Positions 33,320-41,933 are shown, numbered from the stretch's first letter. The stretch: DNA of 64,000 nt from Falsiroseomonas bella (GCF_003173615.1 NZ_QGNA01000001.1:310001-374000), one strand, 5' to 3'. Notes: a model not told the origin generated them from the letters alone. Program-made: numbers and translations.

Positions 33320-35443
33320 ATGCACAAGACAACACGCTGGCGCGGACCGGCCCTGATCGCGCTTGCGCCCTTCGCCTTCGGCTCGCTCGCCGGCTGCGGC
33401 TACACGCTGCAGAGCGATGCGGTCATCGCCGAGAACCAGCGTGCGCTCGCCGCCGCCGAGACGCGCGGCACGGAGCTGAGCGGCCGCGTGACGCAGCTCG
33501 AAGGTGCGCTGGCGGCGGAGCGTCGCGCGCGCGGCGACCTCGCGGCGCTGGAACGCCAGCTGCAGTCCGCGCGCGGTTCCCTCGCCAATGCGGAGCGCGG
33601 CCGCCGCAACGCCGATGCGGAGGTGCAGCGCCTGCGCGCCGCGCTCGCCGAGGAGGAACGGCGCCTTGCCGCGCTGCAGAACGAGAGCGGTGCGCTGGAG
33701 CAGTCCTCCGGCCGCACGCGCGACGAGCTTGGCATCGCTGAGCAGCGCCTCGCCGGCCTGCGCGCCACCATCGCGTCCGAGGAAGCGCGCCTCGCCGCGC
33801 TGCGCGGCGCCGCGGGCAGCGAGGAATCGCGCCTTGCCGGCCTGCGCGGCAACACGGCGTCGGAGGAGCAGCGGCTGGCGGGCCTGCGGCGCGATGCTGC
33901 GGCGGAGGACCAGCGCCTCGCCGGCCTGCGCCGTGACGCGGCGGCCGAGGACCAGCGCCTGGCCGGGCTGCGGCGCGATGCCGCGGCGGCGGAGCGGCGC
34001 CTGGCGGAGTTGCGCGACCAGGGCACCGCCCAGGATCGCCGCCTGGCCGCGCTGGAGGAACGCCGCGCCGCGGAGGAACGCCGCCTCGCCGCGCTGCAGG
34101 AACAGGCGGGCACCACCGAGCAGCGCCTGGCCGCGCTGCGCAGCACGATCGGCCAGGCCGAGCAGACCCTCGGCCAGCGCCAGCAGGCCGGCAGCGAGGC
34201 CGAGCGTCGCCTCGCCGGGCTGCGCGAGAACGCCGCGACCGAGGAGCGGCGGCTGGAAGGGCTGCGGAACAACATCGCCCAGGCGGAGCGCTCGCTCGCC
34301 GAGCGCCAGGGCGCCGGCGCCGAAGCGGAACGCCGCCTCGCCGGGCTGCGCGAGACGGCCGCGAACGAGGAGCGCCGCCTGCAGGGCCTGCGCGACAGCA
34401 TCGCCCAGGCGCAGGGCCAGCAGACCGAGGCGCAGCAGCGCCTCGCCGGCCTGCGCGACACCGGCGCCGCCGAGGAAGGCCGGCTGCAGGCGCTGCGCGG
34501 CGAGATCCAGGGCGCCCAGGGCAACCTCGCCGACCGCCAGCAGGCGGTTGCCGAGGCGGAACGCCGCCTTGCCGGGCTGCGCGAGGCCGCGGCCAATGAG
34601 GAACGCCGCGTGCAGGCGCTGCGCGGCGAGGCCGGGACGGCCGAGCAGACGCTGGCCACCCGGCGCGGCCTGCTGGGCGAGCTGGAAGCCCGCCTCGGCC
34701 GCCTGACCCAGTCCGAGACCGAGGCCACCGCGCGCGTGCGCGGGCTGGAGGATCGCGCCGGCGGTCTCGGCCGCGACATCGCCCAGTCCGAGCAGCGCGT
34801 GGCGAGCCTGCGCGAAGCCGTCGCCCAGGCGGAGGCCGCGCTGGCGGAACGCCGCGGCGCCGTCACGCAGGCTGAAAGCGGGCTCGCCAGCCTCGGCAGC
34901 CAGCGCGAGGCCGCTGCCGCGACGCTGCGCGAGCTTGAGGCGCGCAGCGCGGCGCTGCGCAACGAGGTGGGTGCTGCGGAACGGCAGCTCGCCGAGCTGC
35001 GCAGCGGCACCGCGGCGGAGGCGCAGGCGTTGCAGGCCGCGCGGTCCGAGGTGCAGGCGACGAGCGAGCAACTTGCGGCCCGCCGCGCCGCGTTGTCCGA
35101 GGCGGAGCAGCGCCTGGCGGCCGCGAATGCCGCGGGCGAGGCCGCCGTCGCGCGCCTGCGCGGGATCGAGGAACAGACGCAGCGCATCGCCGGCGGCACC
35201 GACGCGATCCGCCAGGAACAGGAGCGCCTGCGCATGGCCGTGGACGGTCTGCGCAGCGAGGTGGCGGAGATGGAGCGCCGCCGGGCCGACCTCGCCAACC
35301 AGATCGCGCAGGCCGAGGACCGGCTGCGCGCCGGCCGGCAGGAGCTTGCGCAACTAGGCGCGCGGCTCGCACAGCAGCGCCAGGCGCTGGAAGCGCCCGG
35401 CACGGGCTCGGATCTCGGACCGCCCGGCCCGCCGCGGCAGTAG
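33320..35443 (+). CDS. Long coiled-coil lipoprotein with 14-residue tandem repeats
   Basis: A 707-residue protein with a lipoprotein signal (lipobox LAGC at about residues 23-26 after MHKTTRWRGPALIALAPFAF). Almost all the rest is predicted coiled coil made of heptads. From residue 141 to about 455 a 14-residue unit (two heptads; consensus E-x-R-L-A-G-L-R-x-x-A-A-x-E) repeats about 22 times, with one 7-residue slip at 365-372. The C-terminal 250 residues stay heptad-like but diverge. The tail is Gly/Pro-rich (GTGSDLGPPGPPRQ). If outer-membrane anchored, a continuous coiled coil of this length could span the periplasm. I know no specific family name for it; the repeats would make homology searches unreliable. 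Confidence 0.85.
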   Translation: MHKTTRWRGPALIALAPFAFGSLAGCGYTLQSDAVIAENQRALAAAETRGTELSGRVTQLEGALAAERRARGDLAALERQLQSARGSLANAERGRRNADAEVQRLRAALAEEERRLAALQNESGALEQSSGRTRDELGIAEQRLAGLRATIASEEARLAALRGAAGSEESRLAGLRGNTASEEQRLAGLRRDAAAEDQRLAGLRRDAAAEDQRLAGLRRDAAAAERRLAELRDQGTAQDRRLAALEERRAAEERRLAALQEQAGTTEQRLAALRSTIGQAEQTLGQRQQAGSEAERRLAGLRENAATEERRLEGLRNNIAQAERSLAERQGAGAEAERRLAGLRETAANEERRLQGLRDSIAQAQGQQTEAQQRLAGLRDTGAAEEGRLQALRGEIQGAQGNLADRQQAVAEAERRLAGLREAAANEERRVQALRGEAGTAEQTLATRRGLLGELEARLGRLTQSETEATARVRGLEDRAGGLGRDIAQSEQRVASLREAVAQAEAALAERRGAVTQAESGLASLGSQREAAAATLRELEARSAALRNEVGAAERQLAELRSGTAAEAQALQAARSEVQATSEQLAARRAALSEAEQRLAAANAAGEAAVARLRGIEEQTQRIAGGTDAIRQEQERLRMAVDGLRSEVAEMERRRADLANQIAQAEDRLRAGRQELAQLGARLAQQRQALEAPGTGSDLGPPGPPRQ
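33740..34681 (+). repeat. 42-bp tandem repeat array encoding the coiled-coil units
   Basis: About 22 diverged 42-bp units, each encoding 14 residues beginning with an acidic residue or Gln and containing RLAGLR or RLAALR. The most similar neighbours encode EDQRLAGLRRDAAA twice in a row, near residues 196-223, suggesting recent unit duplication there. Confidence 0.8.
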
Positions 35444-35458
35444 GCGCGGCGGCGCCGC

Positions 35459-35998
35459 CTATCGCGCCCAGCGCGTCCAGACGCGCTGCGGCCCGATATC
35501 CAGGTGCACGAAGCGCGGATAGACGCCGATCCCGAGGAAGCCCATCCGCCGCGACAGGGTCCAGACGCCCATCGCCAGGTCGTTGGCCGCCATGCCCGGC
35601 ACGGTGAGATCGGCCGCCTGGCCCACCAGGTGCAGGCTCGCCGGCGCGGCGCCTTCCAGCGAGGCATTGGTGCGCTGCGTCCGGAAGCCCGATCGCACGA
35701 TCAGCGGACGCGTGTAGCCCCACTGCTCCTGCAGCACGGAGAGCATGTCCACCAGCAGCGGCGGCAGCGGCCCCTCCGCGCCCGCATGCATGTCGCGCAG
35801 CAGGTGGCGCAGCTTCGCCAGCGCCTGCGCGTCGTACTCCTCGCCGGCGCGATAGGCGATGGCCGCTTCCTCGCCGGCGCCGTTTCGCAGCCACACGAAG
35901 CGCTCGGGCGCCGCCGCGGCCCGGGCGGCGCGCGCCCACAGCACGCCGAGCGGCACGGCGGCGGCGGCACAGAGCAGGGATCGGCGGGTGGTCGTCAC
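35459..35998 (-). CDS. DUF882/YcbK-type M15 peptidase-like protein, Tat-exported
   Basis: A 179-residue protein with a twin-arginine leader (TTTRRSLLCAAAAVPLGVL). The mature part belongs to the peptidase M15 (DUF882/YcbK/MepK) group. It has SGFRTQRTNASL, the zinc-ligand block SLHLVGQAADL (His-x6-Asp) and the last His in FVHLDIGPQRVW. Such enzymes trim peptidoglycan peptides in the periplasm. No upstream ATG fits, so a GTG start at 35998 was used. It converges with the coiled-coil lipoprotein gene, 15 bases between stops, sharing a GC palindrome (GGCGGCGCCGCC) that may terminate both. Confidence 0.88.
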   Translation of the reverse strand: MTTTRRSLLCAAAAVPLGVLWARAARAAAAPERFVWLRNGAGEEAAIAYRAGEEYDAQALAKLRHLLRDMHAGAEGPLPPLLVDMLSVLQEQWGYTRPLIVRSGFRTQRTNASLEGAAPASLHLVGQAADLTVPGMAANDLAMGVWTLSRRMGFLGIGVYPRFVHLDIGPQRVWTRWAR

Positions 35999-36105
35999 GC
36001 CGGGAGGATTCCCGCGCGGCGCGCCGCCATGCAACTCAACTCGCGCCCGCGCTGCGTATGAAACTGTCTGATTTTGCAGCCGGCCGGCGCGGCCGGCCCT
36101 GCGGA

Positions 36106-36978
36106 TCACCCGGCCTTGGGCAGGATGCGCCAGTGCTTCTCGGCCCAGTCGAAGTAGAGCTCGCGCGCCTTGCGCGCCATCGGGCCGGGCTGCAGGGCGC
36201 GGCCGTTGTAGTTCGTGCAGGGCTGCACCTTGGCGTAGTTGCCCGTCGAAAAAATCTCGTCGGCCTCGTCCAGCTCCGCGGGGGCGACCGCGCGCTCCTC
36301 CACCGTCACCCCGGCCTCGCGCAGCAGGGCGATGACGCGCTGGCGGGTGATGCCGTTGAGGAAGGTGCCGTTCGGCGCCGGCGTGATCACCTTGCCGTCC
36401 TTCACGAACATCAGGTTGGAGGCGGCGAATTCCGCGACGTTGCCGGCCTCGTCGCACAGCACCGCCATCTCGAAGCCGCGCTCCACGGCCCAGGAGGTCG
36501 CGCGCGCGCCGTTGGGATAGAGGCAGGAGGCCTTGGCATCGGTCGGCGCCATGTCCGGCGCCGGGCGGCGGAAGGGCGCCATGGTGGCGGAGAAGCCGGT
36601 GAAGCCCGGCAGCGGGCTGTCATAGATCGCCAGCACGAAATCGGTGCTGTCCGGATCGGGCCGCGCCGCGCCCAGGCCCTTGCGCACGAAAAACATCGGC
36701 CGGATGTAGAGCGTGGCCTCCGGCCCCATGCGGCGGATGCCCTCGCGGCACAGCGCCTCGATCTCCTCCGGCGTCTTGGTCGGCTTCATCAGCATCGCCT
36801 TGGCGGAGGCGACGCAGCGCGCGCAATGGCGGTCGAGGTCGGGCGCCACGCCCTTGATCGCGCGCCCGCCGTCGAAGATCACGCTGCCCAGCCAGAAGGC
36901 ATGGTCCATCGGGCCGGTGAGCTTCGGCTCCTCGGTGGTCCATGTGCCGTCGTGGAAGAAAACGCCCGCCATCGTCAT
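36106..36978 (-). CDS. Class IV aminotransferase, branched-chain amino acid aminotransferase type
   Basis: A 290-residue PLP enzyme of fold type IV. It has LGSVIFDGGRAIKG, DLDRHCARCVASAKAM, LYIRPMFFVRKG, the presumed PLP Lys in DAKASCLYPNGARATSW, then DEAGNVAEFAASNLMFVKDG, PNGTFLNGITRQRVI and ADEIFSTGNYAKVQPC. This order matches BCAT proteins of the shorter alphaproteobacterial type, transferring amino groups to branched-chain 2-oxo acids. The start at 36978 has an AGGACGGG ribosome site. A D-amino-acid or aminodeoxychorismate-lyase-like role is less likely. It is divergent from the UDG-like gene. Confidence 0.9.
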   Translation of the reverse strand: MTMAGVFFHDGTWTTEEPKLTGPMDHAFWLGSVIFDGGRAIKGVAPDLDRHCARCVASAKAMLMKPTKTPEEIEALCREGIRRMGPEATLYIRPMFFVRKGLGAARPDPDSTDFVLAIYDSPLPGFTGFSATMAPFRRPAPDMAPTDAKASCLYPNGARATSWAVERGFEMAVLCDEAGNVAEFAASNLMFVKDGKVITPAPNGTFLNGITRQRVIALLREAGVTVEERAVAPAELDEADEIFSTGNYAKVQPCTNYNGRALQPGPMARKARELYFDWAEKHWRILPKAG

Positions 36979-37110
36979 CCCGTCCTGGCTGCCGAGCGGA
37001 ATGCATGCGCCCGACCATGGGCCTCCCGCAAGATGGCGCGGCCGCGCAAACCTTTCGTTGCTATTTCGTACCTGCAACAGCATGCCGCTTCCGCTATTCT
37101 GCGCCCTGGC

Positions 37111-37788
37111 ATGGACAAAGACGGCGCTGGCTTGCACCTGCGGGACTACGAGACTGCGCTGGCGGCGCATGTGAATGGCGTCTTCCGCGCGAATCCGGCC
37201 CTCCGTGACCATCGCGCCGAGCACCCCGGTCTGACCGCGAGCCTCGGCGACCCCTTCGCGCCGGTCTGGTTCCTGGCCGCTGCGCCCAACCTCGGTGCGC
37301 GCGGGCGTCCGAAGCCGCCGCTGGCCAGCCCGGACGCGCAGTGGAACACCACCCCGGGCGACCAGGTCTTCCGCGCCGCCCTGGCGGAGGCCGGCTTCAA
37401 GGCGGGGGGCCCCGGCGCACCGGGCGGCTGGCGCTGCTACGTGACCGCGCTGATCAAGTCGGTGGAGGACAGCCCGGCGCGGCGCGAGGGGAAGCTCGCG
37501 CCCCTGCTCGCGCGGGCCGAGACCTGGGCGGCAGTGCTGCGCTGGCAGCTGGAAGCCGCCGCCCCGCGCTGGCTGGTGCTGAAGGGCGACCTGGCCGCCG
37601 ACCTGTTCCGCCACCTGGTGGACCGCGCCGCCGTGCCGCTGCCGCCCCATGTCGAGCGGATCGAGAGCTACACCTATCTCGCCGGGCGCCGGCAGGAGGG
37701 GGCGGAGGCGATGCACCCGGACCGCCTTGCCGCCTATCGCCGCAGCCTCTGCACGATTGCCCGCCGCGCCGGCATGGCCCCCGGTTGA
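37111..37788 (+). CDS. Uracil-DNA-glycosylase-superfamily-like protein
   Basis: A 225-residue protein that resembles the UDG fold: an opening strand PVWFLAAAPN, a TPGDQVFRAALAEAGF segment like the family's helix after the active-site loop, WRCYVTALIKSVEDSPARREGK comparable to the YVTNVVK motif, and PRWLVLKGDLAADLF near the end. The catalytic His/Asn pattern is not clear to me, so activity on uracil is not assured. Preceded by a 130-bp divergent interval with an AT-rich patch (CGTTGCTATTTCGTACC). Two palindromic repeats follow it. Confidence 0.6.
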   Translation: MDKDGAGLHLRDYETALAAHVNGVFRANPALRDHRAEHPGLTASLGDPFAPVWFLAAAPNLGARGRPKPPLASPDAQWNTTPGDQVFRAALAEAGFKAGGPGAPGGWRCYVTALIKSVEDSPARREGKLAPLLARAETWAAVLRWQLEAAAPRWLVLKGDLAADLFRHLVDRAAVPLPPHVERIESYTYLAGRRQEGAEAMHPDRLAAYRRSLCTIARRAGMAPG

Positions 37789-37806
37789 ACCCCCGCGGCG
37801 CGGTGC

Positions 37807-37859
37807 CCAGAGCACGTTCCGGCCGACTGGAATCAGTCAGCCGGCAGGTCGTGCTCTGG
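37807..37859. repeat. AGAGCA-type palindromic element, copy A
   Basis: Outer arms CCAGAGCACG and CGTGCTCTGG (10 bp, perfect) enclose an inner stem GGCCGACTG/CAGTCAGCC around GAAT. The sequence after it is AAAAAA. It resembles the short 'AGAGCA...TGCTCT' intergenic palindromes that are abundant in many alphaproteobacteria. Confidence 0.7.
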
Positions 37860-37870
37860 AAAAAATGACT

Positions 37871-37934
37871 CCAGAGCAGCTTATGGCAGTCCGACGGAGC
37901 CGTGGAGCGGTTCCACTCGGACGGGCGCTGCTCT
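37871..37934. repeat. AGAGCA-type palindromic element, copy B
   Basis: Outer arms AGAGCAGC and GCTGCTCT, middle arms GTCCGA/TCGGAC and inner arms GTGGA/TCCAC, giving a three-level nested hairpin. It lies 12 bases after copy A and shares the CCAGAGCA border, so the two form a paired element of the BIME/REP kind. It ends just before the leader of the UxaA-family genes. Confidence 0.7.
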
Positions 37935-37981
37935 AGGGTGCGCCGCCTGTTTCATACCGTGAACTGGGGGAAGGAAGCGCG

Positions 37982-38266
37982 ATGACGATCCATTTCGTCG
38001 TCCATGACGAGGGCGACAGCGTGGGCGTGGTGGTGGTGGAGGGCCTGAAGGCCGGCACCAAGCTCACAGGCTGGATCATGGATCAGGACAAGCTGATCGA
38101 GTTCGACGCGAAGAACGACATCCCGATCGGCCACAAGCTGGCGATCAAGGGCATCAAGTCCGGCGACACGATCATCAAATACGGTGTCGACATCGGCAAG
38201 GCCGTGAAGGACATCGGCGCGGGCGAGCACCTGCACGTGCACAACGTCAAGACGAAGCGCTGGTAA
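37982..38266 (+). CDS. UxaA-family lyase small subunit (SAF domain; SuyA-like)
   Basis: A 94-residue SAF-domain protein ([20 protein letters not shown] at the start, then [24 protein letters not shown] and the ending [14 protein letters not shown]). In altronate/galactarate dehydratases this domain is fused or separate from the large catalytic domain. Here it is a separate gene 13 bp before the large subunit, as in (2R)-sulfolactate sulfo-lyase SuyA-SuyB. GGGGGAAGG lies upstream. The two products probably form a heteromer. Confidence 0.9.
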   Translation: MTIHFVVHDEGDSVGVVVVEGLKAGTKLTGWIMDQDKLIEFDAKNDIPIGHKLAIKGIKSGDTIIKYGVDIGKAVKDIGAGEHLHVHNVKTKRW

Positions 38267-38279
38267 GGGAGACGCGATC

Positions 38280-39455
38280 ATGGGCATCGACGTCAAGAAC
38301 GCGACCTTCGAAGGCTGGCGCCGCGAGAACGGCCGCATGGGCGTGCGCAACCACGTCCTCATCCTGCCGGTGGACGACATCTCCAACGCCGCGGCGGAAG
38401 GTGTCGCGCGCAACATCCAGGGCACGCTGGCGATCCCGCACGCCTATGGGCGGCTGCAGTTCGGCGCCGACCTCGACCTGCATTTCCGCACCATCATCGG
38501 CACGGGCTGCAACCCGAACGTCGCCGCCGTGGTGGTGATCGGCATCGAGCTCGGCTGGGCCGGCAAGGTCGCCGAGGGGATCGCGAAGACCGGCAAGCCG
38601 GTGGAGTTCTTCGCCATCGAGCAGAACGGCGACATCAACACTATCGCCGCCGCCTCCCGCGCCGCCTACCGGATGGTGAAGTACGCGACCGCGCTGAAGA
38701 AGACCCGCGCGCCGCTGCAGGACCTCTGGGTCAGCACGAAGTGCGGCGAGAGCGACACGACCTCCGGCCTCGCCTCCTGCCCCACGGTCGGCAATTCCTT
38801 CGACAAGCTCTGGGCGAACGGCAACACGCTGGTCTTCGGCGAGACGTCCGAGATCACCGGCGGCGAGCACCTGGTCGCCGCGCGCTGCAAGACGCCTGAG
38901 GTGCGCGACCAGTTCATGGCGATGTTCAACCGCTACCAGGCGGTGATCGAGGCCAACAAGACCTCCGACCTGTCCGAGAGCCAGCCGACCAAGGGCAACA
39001 TCGAGGGTGGCCTGACCACCATCGAGGAGAAGGCGCTCGGCAACATCCAGAAGATCGGCAAGAAGTGCACGGTGGACGGCGTGCTCGACAAGGCCGAGGA
39101 GCCGACGCATCCCGGGCTGTGGTTCATGGACAGCTCCTCCGCGGCAGCGGAGATGGTGACGCTCTGCGCAGCCTCCGGCTTCGCGGTGCACACCTTCCCG
39201 ACCGGCCAGGGCAACGTCATCGGCAACCCGATCGTGCCGGTGATCAAGCTGACCGCGAACCCGCGCACCATGCGGACGATGTCCGAGCACATCGACGTGG
39301 ACGTGACCGGCATCCTGCAGCGCAACATGAACATGGACGATGCCGGCGAGGCGCTGCTCGACTGCATCATCCGCACCGCCGACGGGCAGCACACGGCGGC
39401 CGAGATCCTCGGCCACCGCGAGTTCAGCCTGACGCGCCTCTACGAGAGCGCCTGA
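38280..39455 (+). CDS. UxaA-family lyase large subunit (SuyB-like / altronate dehydratase C-terminal domain)
   Basis: A 391-residue catalytic subunit of the UxaA/GarD/SuyB superfamily. Landmarks: [95 protein letters not shown] and [19 protein letters not shown]. The separate small and large genes and the PVDDISN segment, where many altronate dehydratases have a Cys, look more like sulfolactate sulfo-lyase than UxaA. If so it would release sulfite from (R)-sulfolactate. Dehydration of a sugar acid is the alternative. A very strong hairpin follows the stop. Confidence 0.88.
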   Translation: MGIDVKNATFEGWRRENGRMGVRNHVLILPVDDISNAAAEGVARNIQGTLAIPHAYGRLQFGADLDLHFRTIIGTGCNPNVAAVVVIGIELGWAGKVAEGIAKTGKPVEFFAIEQNGDINTIAAASRAAYRMVKYATALKKTRAPLQDLWVSTKCGESDTTSGLASCPTVGNSFDKLWANGNTLVFGETSEITGGEHLVAARCKTPEVRDQFMAMFNRYQAVIEANKTSDLSESQPTKGNIEGGLTTIEEKALGNIQKIGKKCTVDGVLDKAEEPTHPGLWFMDSSSAAAEMVTLCAASGFAVHTFPTGQGNVIGNPIVPVIKLTANPRTMRTMSEHIDVDVTGILQRNMNMDDAGEALLDCIIRTADGQHTAAEILGHREFSLTRLYESA

Positions 39456-39463
39456 CGCAACAG

Positions 39464-39494
39464 GGCCCGGCGCGCCACCGCGGCGCGCCGGGCC
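39464..39494 (+). terminator. Strong GC hairpin terminator after the UxaA-family operon
   Basis: Perfect 13-bp arms GGCCCGGCGCGCC and GGCGCGCCGGGCC around a 5-base loop (ACCGC), eight bases after the stop. There is no T-run, but it is the most stable simple hairpin I saw in the window. Confidence 0.7.
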
Positions 39495-39615
39495 GCGCAA
39501 CACGCGAAGCGGACCGTCAACGCGCGCGAAACCGCGCGACACACCCTTGCAGGGGTGCGGCGGCATAGTCCCTGTCACCGGCGGCGAGGGGCCTCCGGGC
39601 ACGGAGGACCGAACC

Positions 39616-39795
39616 ATGCGCCGCACCACCGTCTTCGTCCTGTTCGCCTTCCTCGGCTTCCTCTTCGCCTTCGCCGCGGCGCTGCCCTCGGCGCGCTCCG
39701 CCGCGCCGCAGCCCGTGCCGGTGGCCGAGCATGTCCCGGCCGACTGGGTCGCCCAGGCGCTGGCCAGCCGGCCCTTCATGCCGCCGGCCCGCTGA
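39616..39795 (+). CDS. Micro-protein with N-terminal membrane segment, copy 1
   Basis: A 59-residue protein beginning MRRTTVFVLFAFLGFLFAFA, a single hydrophobic helix or signal, followed by AALPSARSAAPQPVP and a short tail ending RPFMPPAR. GGAGG stands nine bases before the ATG. A paralogue lies 112 bp downstream, and the conserved parts (RT-VFV-FAF-GF--AFAAALP-ARSA) support real coding. The tail keeps a similar W-V-x-A-x(3)-PF pattern. Function unknown; membrane-anchored or secreted. Confidence 0.75.
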   Translation: MRRTTVFVLFAFLGFLFAFAAALPSARSAAPQPVPVAEHVPADWVAQALASRPFMPPAR

Positions 39796-39907
39796 GCCCC
39801 TCGTCCTCCGTGCGAAACACGCGCGCAACATGAAGCCCGCAGCGCGAAGCCGCCGCGACACGCGGCCCCGCCAGACTGCAGCGGCCCGAGGCAGGGAGAG
39901 CCAGTAC

Positions 39908-40099
39908 ATGAACCGCACCGCCGTTTTCGTGATGTTCGCCTTCATCGGCTTCGTGATCGCCTTCGCCGCGGCGCTGCCCGCGGCGCGCTCGGCCACGCCG
40001 CTCGAACTCGTCGCCGCCGACCGCGCGGGCGAGGTGCCGCTGCACTGGGTCGGCCGCGCCATGGCGGAGATGCCGTTCCTGCTGCCCGGCGGGAACTGA
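39908..40099 (+). CDS. Micro-protein with N-terminal membrane segment, copy 2
   Basis: A 63-residue paralogue of the preceding gene: MNRTAVFVMFAFIGFVIAFA, then AALPAARSATPLELV and a tail with HWVGRAMAEMPFLLPGGN. A GGGAGAG ribosome site is placed correctly. The hydrophobic segment and the ALPxARSA boundary are nearly identical to copy 1, while the region after it diverges, as expected for a tandem duplication whose export segment is under constraint. No family recognised. Confidence 0.75.
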   Translation: MNRTAVFVMFAFIGFVIAFAAALPAARSATPLELVAADRAGEVPLHWVGRAMAEMPFLLPGGN

Positions 40100-40160
40100 G
40101 GCGCGAATCGCCGCGCACCGCGCCCGCCAGCCGCGCTAGTCTCACGGCAGGAGGTCGCGC

Positions 40161-41888
40161 ATGAGCACAACCGGGGATCCGCCGCCCTTCGAACTCGGCA
40201 TCGTCGCCGCCGGCGCCGTCTCGGCCGGTGCCTACACCGCCGGCGTGCTGGACCTGCTGTTCGAAGCGCTCGACGCCTTCGAGGCTGCGCGCGAGGCCGG
40301 CATGGAAGACGTGCCGACACACCAGGTCGTGCTGCGCGCCATGGTCGGCGCCTCGGCCGGGGCGATGAACGCCGCGACCGTCGCCGCCTGGGCCAATCGC
40401 AGCTTCCAGCCGATGGATGCGCGCAGCCTGCGCGACAGGGAGGCGCGGCGCCGGAACCCCTTCGCCTGGGCCTGGGTGGACCAGCCCGACATCACCCGCC
40501 TGCTCGACACGACCGACCTGGATGCTGGCCATTTCCGCTCAGCGCTCAACGGCGCCTGGCTGTCCAATGCGGTGGACCAGATCCTCTCGCCCGATGCCGC
40601 GCGCCCGGACGGGCTGCTGCCCAGCCCGGCGCCGAAACATCGCGGCTGGATCGCCGACCTGCGCGTGCGCCTGACCGTCGGCAACCTCACCGGCACCCCC
40701 TACACGCTGACCTTCGAAGGCAGCGACAAAATCGCGGGCGGCATGATGGACCATGCCGAGGTGATGGATTTCCTAGCCGTTCCGACCGGACGGAAGCCGC
40801 CGGCGAGCTACCTGCCGCTTGAAGGCGACGCGGCGCGCAGCGATCCCACCTGGTCGGCGCTCGGCAATGCGGCGCTGGCCTCCGGCGCCTTTCCCGGCGC
40901 GCTGCCGGCGCGGGTGCTGAGCCGCCAGCCGGAGAACCGCGCCCGCCGCCCTGTCTTCGTGCCGAAGGGCGACCCCGACCGACCGAACGAAGGCGCCTGG
41001 GAAGTGCTGGAACCCGCCTGGTCCGTGCTCGGCCCCGACAAGGCGACCATGCTCTGCGTGGATGGCGGCATCGCCAACAACGAGCCGACCGATCTCTGCC
41101 GCGACGCGCTGCTGATCAAGCGCGACGCGCCGCTCGTGCCGAAGCCGGCCGAGGCGACGCAGGCCATGATCATGGTGGATCCCTTCCCCGAGGCGCCCGA
41201 ACCGGGCCCGCGCGAAGGCTCCGCGCCGCTGCCACGGGTGCTGTCGGCGCTGATCTCCGCCTGGAAGAACCAGGCGCGCTTCCGCCCGGTGGACATCTGG
41301 CTTGCCACCCAGGCCGACATGTTCAGCCGGCAGATCATCGCGCCCAGCGCGGATGCAAAGGACCGGCCGCAGGGCGCCTCCCCGCTCGCGGGCGGTGCGC
41401 TCGGCGGCTTCCTCGGCTTCTTCTGCCGCGATTTTCGGGAGCACGACTTCCTGCTCGGCCGGCACAATTGCCGCAGCTTCCTGCAGCACTATTTCGCGGT
41501 GCCGGTGGACAACGTCGTGGTGCGCCACTGGGCCTCGGACGAGAGCGGCGCGCCGACGCCGCTGGCGCGGCGGATCATGCGCGAACACGGCCTGGACGAG
41601 GCGGCGGGCAAGGTGCCGCTGGTCTGGCTGGCGCCGCATCTGCGCGACCCGCGGGACCCGGAGAAGGACCCGGTACCGGAGCCCGCCTGGCCGGTGGGCC
41701 GCTTCGATCCGGCGCCGCTGCGGCCCGCCTTCGCCAAGCGCATCCGGCGGGTGCTGCGGGCGCTGTCCGGCCATCTCGGCTGGATCGGCGGCGCGCTGAC
41801 CACGGGCTTCGGCTGGGTCCCGGCCTGGCTGGCGAGCCGGCAGGTCGTCGCGGTGCTCGACAAGGCCCGGCGCGACAGCGGCCTTTGA
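40161..41888 (+). CDS. Patatin-like phospholipase
   Basis: A 575-residue patatin-domain protein. The glycine-rich oxyanion segment is AAGAVSAGAYTAGVLDLLFE, the nucleophile elbow is GASAGAM (Ser65) and the catalytic Asp is Asp301 in LCVDGGIANNEP, forming the Ser-Asp dyad of the family. A C-terminal extension (about 420-575) has a hydrophobic stretch near the end (LGWIGGALTTGFGWVPAWLA). There is no N-terminal signal. CAGGAGG precedes the ATG. Expected activity is lipid acyl hydrolysis, either housekeeping or secreted; the sequence does not decide. Confidence 0.92.
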   Translation: MSTTGDPPPFELGIVAAGAVSAGAYTAGVLDLLFEALDAFEAAREAGMEDVPTHQVVLRAMVGASAGAMNAATVAAWANRSFQPMDARSLRDREARRRNPFAWAWVDQPDITRLLDTTDLDAGHFRSALNGAWLSNAVDQILSPDAARPDGLLPSPAPKHRGWIADLRVRLTVGNLTGTPYTLTFEGSDKIAGGMMDHAEVMDFLAVPTGRKPPASYLPLEGDAARSDPTWSALGNAALASGAFPGALPARVLSRQPENRARRPVFVPKGDPDRPNEGAWEVLEPAWSVLGPDKATMLCVDGGIANNEPTDLCRDALLIKRDAPLVPKPAEATQAMIMVDPFPEAPEPGPREGSAPLPRVLSALISAWKNQARFRPVDIWLATQADMFSRQIIAPSADAKDRPQGASPLAGGALGGFLGFFCRDFREHDFLLGRHNCRSFLQHYFAVPVDNVVVRHWASDESGAPTPLARRIMREHGLDEAAGKVPLVWLAPHLRDPRDPEKDPVPEPAWPVGRFDPAPLRPAFAKRIRRVLRALSGHLGWIGGALTTGFGWVPAWLASRQVVAVLDKARRDSGL

Positions 41889-41933
41889 CCGCGCCGGCTG
41901 ACCACGTCGCCCCGACGGGCTAAGCACGCGCGC

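Noticed and set aside
33740-34681. CRISPR array or minisatellite as explanation for the 42-bp repeats
   Set aside because: Units are contiguous without unique spacers and keep an open frame with heptad periodicity, so they are coding repeats.
30668-35353. A very long open frame on the minus strand across hrpB and the coiled-coil gene (over 1500 codons)
   Set aside because: It is antisense to two well-supported genes, has low-complexity Arg/Gly/Ala composition typical of GC-rich shadow frames, and shows no known motif.
36079-36105. Hairpin GGCCGGC/GCCGGCC after the aminotransferase gene as a terminator
   Set aside because: GC-rich palindromes of this length are common here and no T-run follows on the minus strand; left as possible only.
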